Positions 62,422 to 64,000 of a stretch of 64,000 nucleotides of DNA are shown here, in pieces (position 1 is the stretch's first letter; each line of letters opens with the position of its first letter). The translations under genes and the position numbers were made by a program. The notes beneath the pieces were generated by a model. It saw only the letters and a program-made list of their open reading frames with translations. It was not told the origin of the DNA and did no database searches. The stretch lies in assembly GCF_900269665.1 (NCBI RefSeq), contig NZ_LT985361.1, forward strand, positions 2,408,330-2,472,329, given 5' to 3'. This stretch comes from Nocardia suismassiliense (lineage in GTDB: Bacteria > Actinomycetota > Actinomycetes > Mycobacteriales > Mycobacteriaceae).

Positions 62422-63444
62422 GTGATGCTGCTCGTGGTCGGCCTCGGTCTGTTGGGTGTGTTCTTACTGCGGTTCCGCAGCGATCGTCGGCGGCTGAGCA
62501 ACGGCGTGTTTCTGCTGCTCGGGCTGGCCTTCGCCGGTGTGTGGCTGATCGGCTCCGGCGCCAAGGGTGACCTGCCGGTGGTGCTGGCCGGCCTGCTCCT
62601 GCTGTTGTCGCCGCTGCTCGTGCTGGTGCTCGCCGGTTTGCTGATGGTCAACGGCGGCCAGATGGTTCGCCGGGAAGGATTGCGTATCGCGAATCTGCTC
62701 CCGCTCGGACTCGGCGTCGCTCTGCTCGTGCCCTATGTGTGGCTCGCGGTGGCCATTTTCACCGGCGATATCTGGGTGGTCGTGATTTTGGCGTCGGTGA
62801 CCATGGCGGTGAGCTACATCGGATTCCTGTTCGCCAGTTTCCTGCTGTATTCGCTGTTTTACGGGGCATTGCCCTACCGGCCCGGCATGGACGCGATCGT
62901 GGTGCACGGCTCCGGCCTGGTCGGCGCGCGGGTGCCGCCGCTGCTCGCCAGCCGCCTGGATCGGGCCATCGAGGTGTACCGCGCCGAGCTCGCGGCAGGC
63001 CGCAGGCCACTGCTGATCACCAGTGGCGGTAAGGGGTCCGACGAGTCCGTGTCGGAGGCCTCGGCGATGGCGAGCTACCTCGTCGACAACGGGGTGCCCG
63101 CCGACGCCGTTGTGCAGGAGGACCGTTCGACGACCACGCGGGAAAACCTGCTCTTCACCAAGCGGCTACTGGGCGAGCGCGGCGCATCCACCCGAATGGT
63201 GCTGGTGACCAGCAACTTTCACATCCTGCGCACGGCGATCCTGGCTCGCCGCCTCGAGCTCGACGCCGAGGTGACCGGTTCGCGGACGGCGTTCTACTAC
63301 CTGCCCTCGGCGATTCTGCGCGAGTTCGCCGCGATCGTCGTGGCCTACAAGTGGGTCAATGTGCTCACCTGTGCCGCGCTGATGGCGCTGCCGGTGCTCG
63401 CGCTACTGCTCACCCGCGATATGCCGCACCACTACGGGGACTGA
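62422..63444 (+). CDS. YdcF/DUF218 multi-helix membrane protein
   Basis: 340 residues from GTG 62422 (ATG 62425 equally possible). Several membrane helices in the N-terminal half, then the DUF218 domain (AIVVHGSGLVGARVPPLLASRLDRAIEVYRAELAAGRRPLLITSGGKGSDESVSEASAM, TRENLLFTKRLLGERG, VTSNFHILRTAILARRL) and two helices at the end. The ElyC-type layout points to envelope/lipid-carrier metabolism. A second DUF218 protein lies at 43.4 kb. Confidence 0.85.
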   Translation: MMLLVVGLGLLGVFLLRFRSDRRRLSNGVFLLLGLAFAGVWLIGSGAKGDLPVVLAGLLLLLSPLLVLVLAGLLMVNGGQMVRREGLRIANLLPLGLGVALLVPYVWLAVAIFTGDIWVVVILASVTMAVSYIGFLFASFLLYSLFYGALPYRPGMDAIVVHGSGLVGARVPPLLASRLDRAIEVYRAELAAGRRPLLITSGGKGSDESVSEASAMASYLVDNGVPADAVVQEDRSTTTRENLLFTKRLLGERGASTRMVLVTSNFHILRTAILARRLELDAEVTGSRTAFYYLPSAILREFAAIVVAYKWVNVLTCAALMALPVLALLLTRDMPHHYGD

Positions 63445-64000
63445 GGCAGGTCGTCGAACGGCTTGTGCGGAATACCGACGGTGAGCCCGCCATCGATGAC
63501 GAATTCGGCGCCGGTCGAGTAGGAGGATTCGTCGCTGGCCAGGAAGGGGATCAGCGCGGCGACCTCGGACGGGTCGGCGGCGCGGCCCATCGGGATCTGC
63601 AGGAACTCCGCGGGGATGCCCTCGGTCATCGGCGTGGTGATCAAGCCGGGATGTACCGAGTTGACCCGAATATTGTGCTGCGCCAACTCGAGTGCCGTCG
63701 ACTTGGTGAGGCCGCGGACGGCGAATTTGGTCGCCACGTAGCCGTGCAGGCCGATGCTGCCGCGCATGCCTTCGACGGAGGAGATATTGATGATCGAGCC
63801 GCCGCCCGCCTCGATCATGGCGGGGGTGGCGGCCTGCATACCGAGAAAGGTGCCGGTGAGGTTGATGTCGATGATTCGCTGCCATTCGGCCAGCTCGAAG
63901 TCGACGAGTAGGTTGCCGTTGGCGATGCCCGCGTTGTTCACCAGGACGTTGAGCGAGCCGAACCGCTGCACCGTCTCGGCGACCGCGCCCTGCCAGTCGC
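63432..64000 (-). CDS. Short-chain dehydrogenase/reductase, C-terminal part (FabG3-like)
   Basis: About 189 residues visible; the N-terminus with the nucleotide-binding glycine motif lies beyond the window edge. Marks: VLVNNAGIANG, the Ser in SIINISSVEG, the Tyr-x-x-x-Lys pair in HGYVATKFAVRGLTKS, and the ending ASDESSYSTGAEFVIDGG. It resembles the 3-alpha/20-beta-hydroxysteroid dehydrogenase FabG3 of M. tuberculosis. Ends 13 bp inside the convergent DUF218 gene. Confidence 0.88.
   Translation of the reverse strand, partial: DWQGAVAETVQRFGSLNVLVNNAGIANGNLLVDFELAEWQRIIDINLTGTFLGMQAATPAMIEAGGGSIINISSVEGMRGSIGLHGYVATKFAVRGLTKSTALELAQHNIRVNSVHPGLITTPMTEGIPAEFLQIPMGRAADPSEVAALIPFLASDESSYSTGAEFVIDGGLTVGIPHKPFDDLPQSP

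Noticed and set aside
1..64000. CRISPR array
   Set aside because: No set of short, regularly spaced direct repeats was seen; the only tandem repeats are the two coding units at 20.5 kb and the amidase-end copies.

Overview
The window reads as chromosomal DNA of a high-GC mycolic-acid actinomycete, most likely a Nocardia or close relative. The basis is the GC-rich codon use with many GTG/TTG starts, DUF3558 lipoproteins, DUF397/DUF5753 regulator pairs, an Lsr2 homologue, a PapA5-like acyltransferase, and a gene order that follows the Mycobacterium tuberculosis block Rv2374c to Rv2342 in one direction: hrcA-dnaJ2-rsmE / phoH-ybeY-CNNM transporter-cytidine deaminase-like-era / amidase (AmiA2-like) / recO-uppS-YbjN / zur-smtB / glyS / TPM protein / dgt-dnaG-small YtxH-like protein. 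The species was inferred from gene content only; no database search was possible.

Layout. 1-2.9 kb (minus strand): a small type VII secretion-like cassette (DUF3558 lipoprotein, WXG/PE-like protein, Pro/Thr-rich PPE-like protein, EspG-like protein). 3.1-6.8 kb: XRE-DUF5753/DUF397 pair, two small hypotheticals and a two-domain DUF3558-type lipoprotein. 7.0-10.1 kb: heat-shock repressor HrcA, DnaJ2, RsmE. 10.1-12.4 kb: divergent MFS/LysR pair with two palindromes between them. 12.5-16.9 kb: phoH-ybeY-CNNM-CDD-like-era, tightly coupled. 16.9-21.2 kb: an insertion in the conserved order holding a large NACHT-LRR ATPase and, divergently, a frameshifted repeat protein. 21.5-27.2 kb: amidase, alpha/beta hydrolase-TetR pair, recO, uppS, YbjN. 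27.3-32.0 kb: secreted and membrane proteins, TetR regulator, zinc regulators Zur and SmtB. 32.2-42.5 kb: glyS, DUF1707, DUF899, quinone oxidoreductase-like, TenA, PapA5-like acyltransferase, membrane sulfite-oxidase-like enzyme, MerR regulator, TPM protein. 42.6-48.5 kb: MBL hydrolase, DUF218 protein, dgt, dnaG and small proteins. 48.6-53.6 kb: EEP phosphatase, tRNA-Asn with an inverted decayed tRNA copy beside it, GIY-YIG-like protein, GntR, MFS and AraC. 53.7-64 kb: crotonase/AidB-like dehydrogenase/PaaX, Lsr2, a LysG-like regulator with its LysE exporter, CsbD, FAD monooxygenase, secreted lipase, a second DUF218 protein and the C-terminal part of an SDR that runs off the window.

How genes work together. 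Most of the core block is translation, RNA and DNA maintenance (RsmE, YbeY, Era, PhoH, RecO, GlyS, DnaG, Dgt) plus cell-wall lipid carrier synthesis (UppS). Several regulator/target pairs have visible dyad operators: LysR/MFS, TetR/hydrolase/amidase, SmtB-Zur, MerR, and the crotonase/AidB-like divergent promoter with a PaaX-type regulator downstream. The most distinctive accessory content is the NACHT-LRR locus between era and the amidase, followed by the tRNA-Asn scar.
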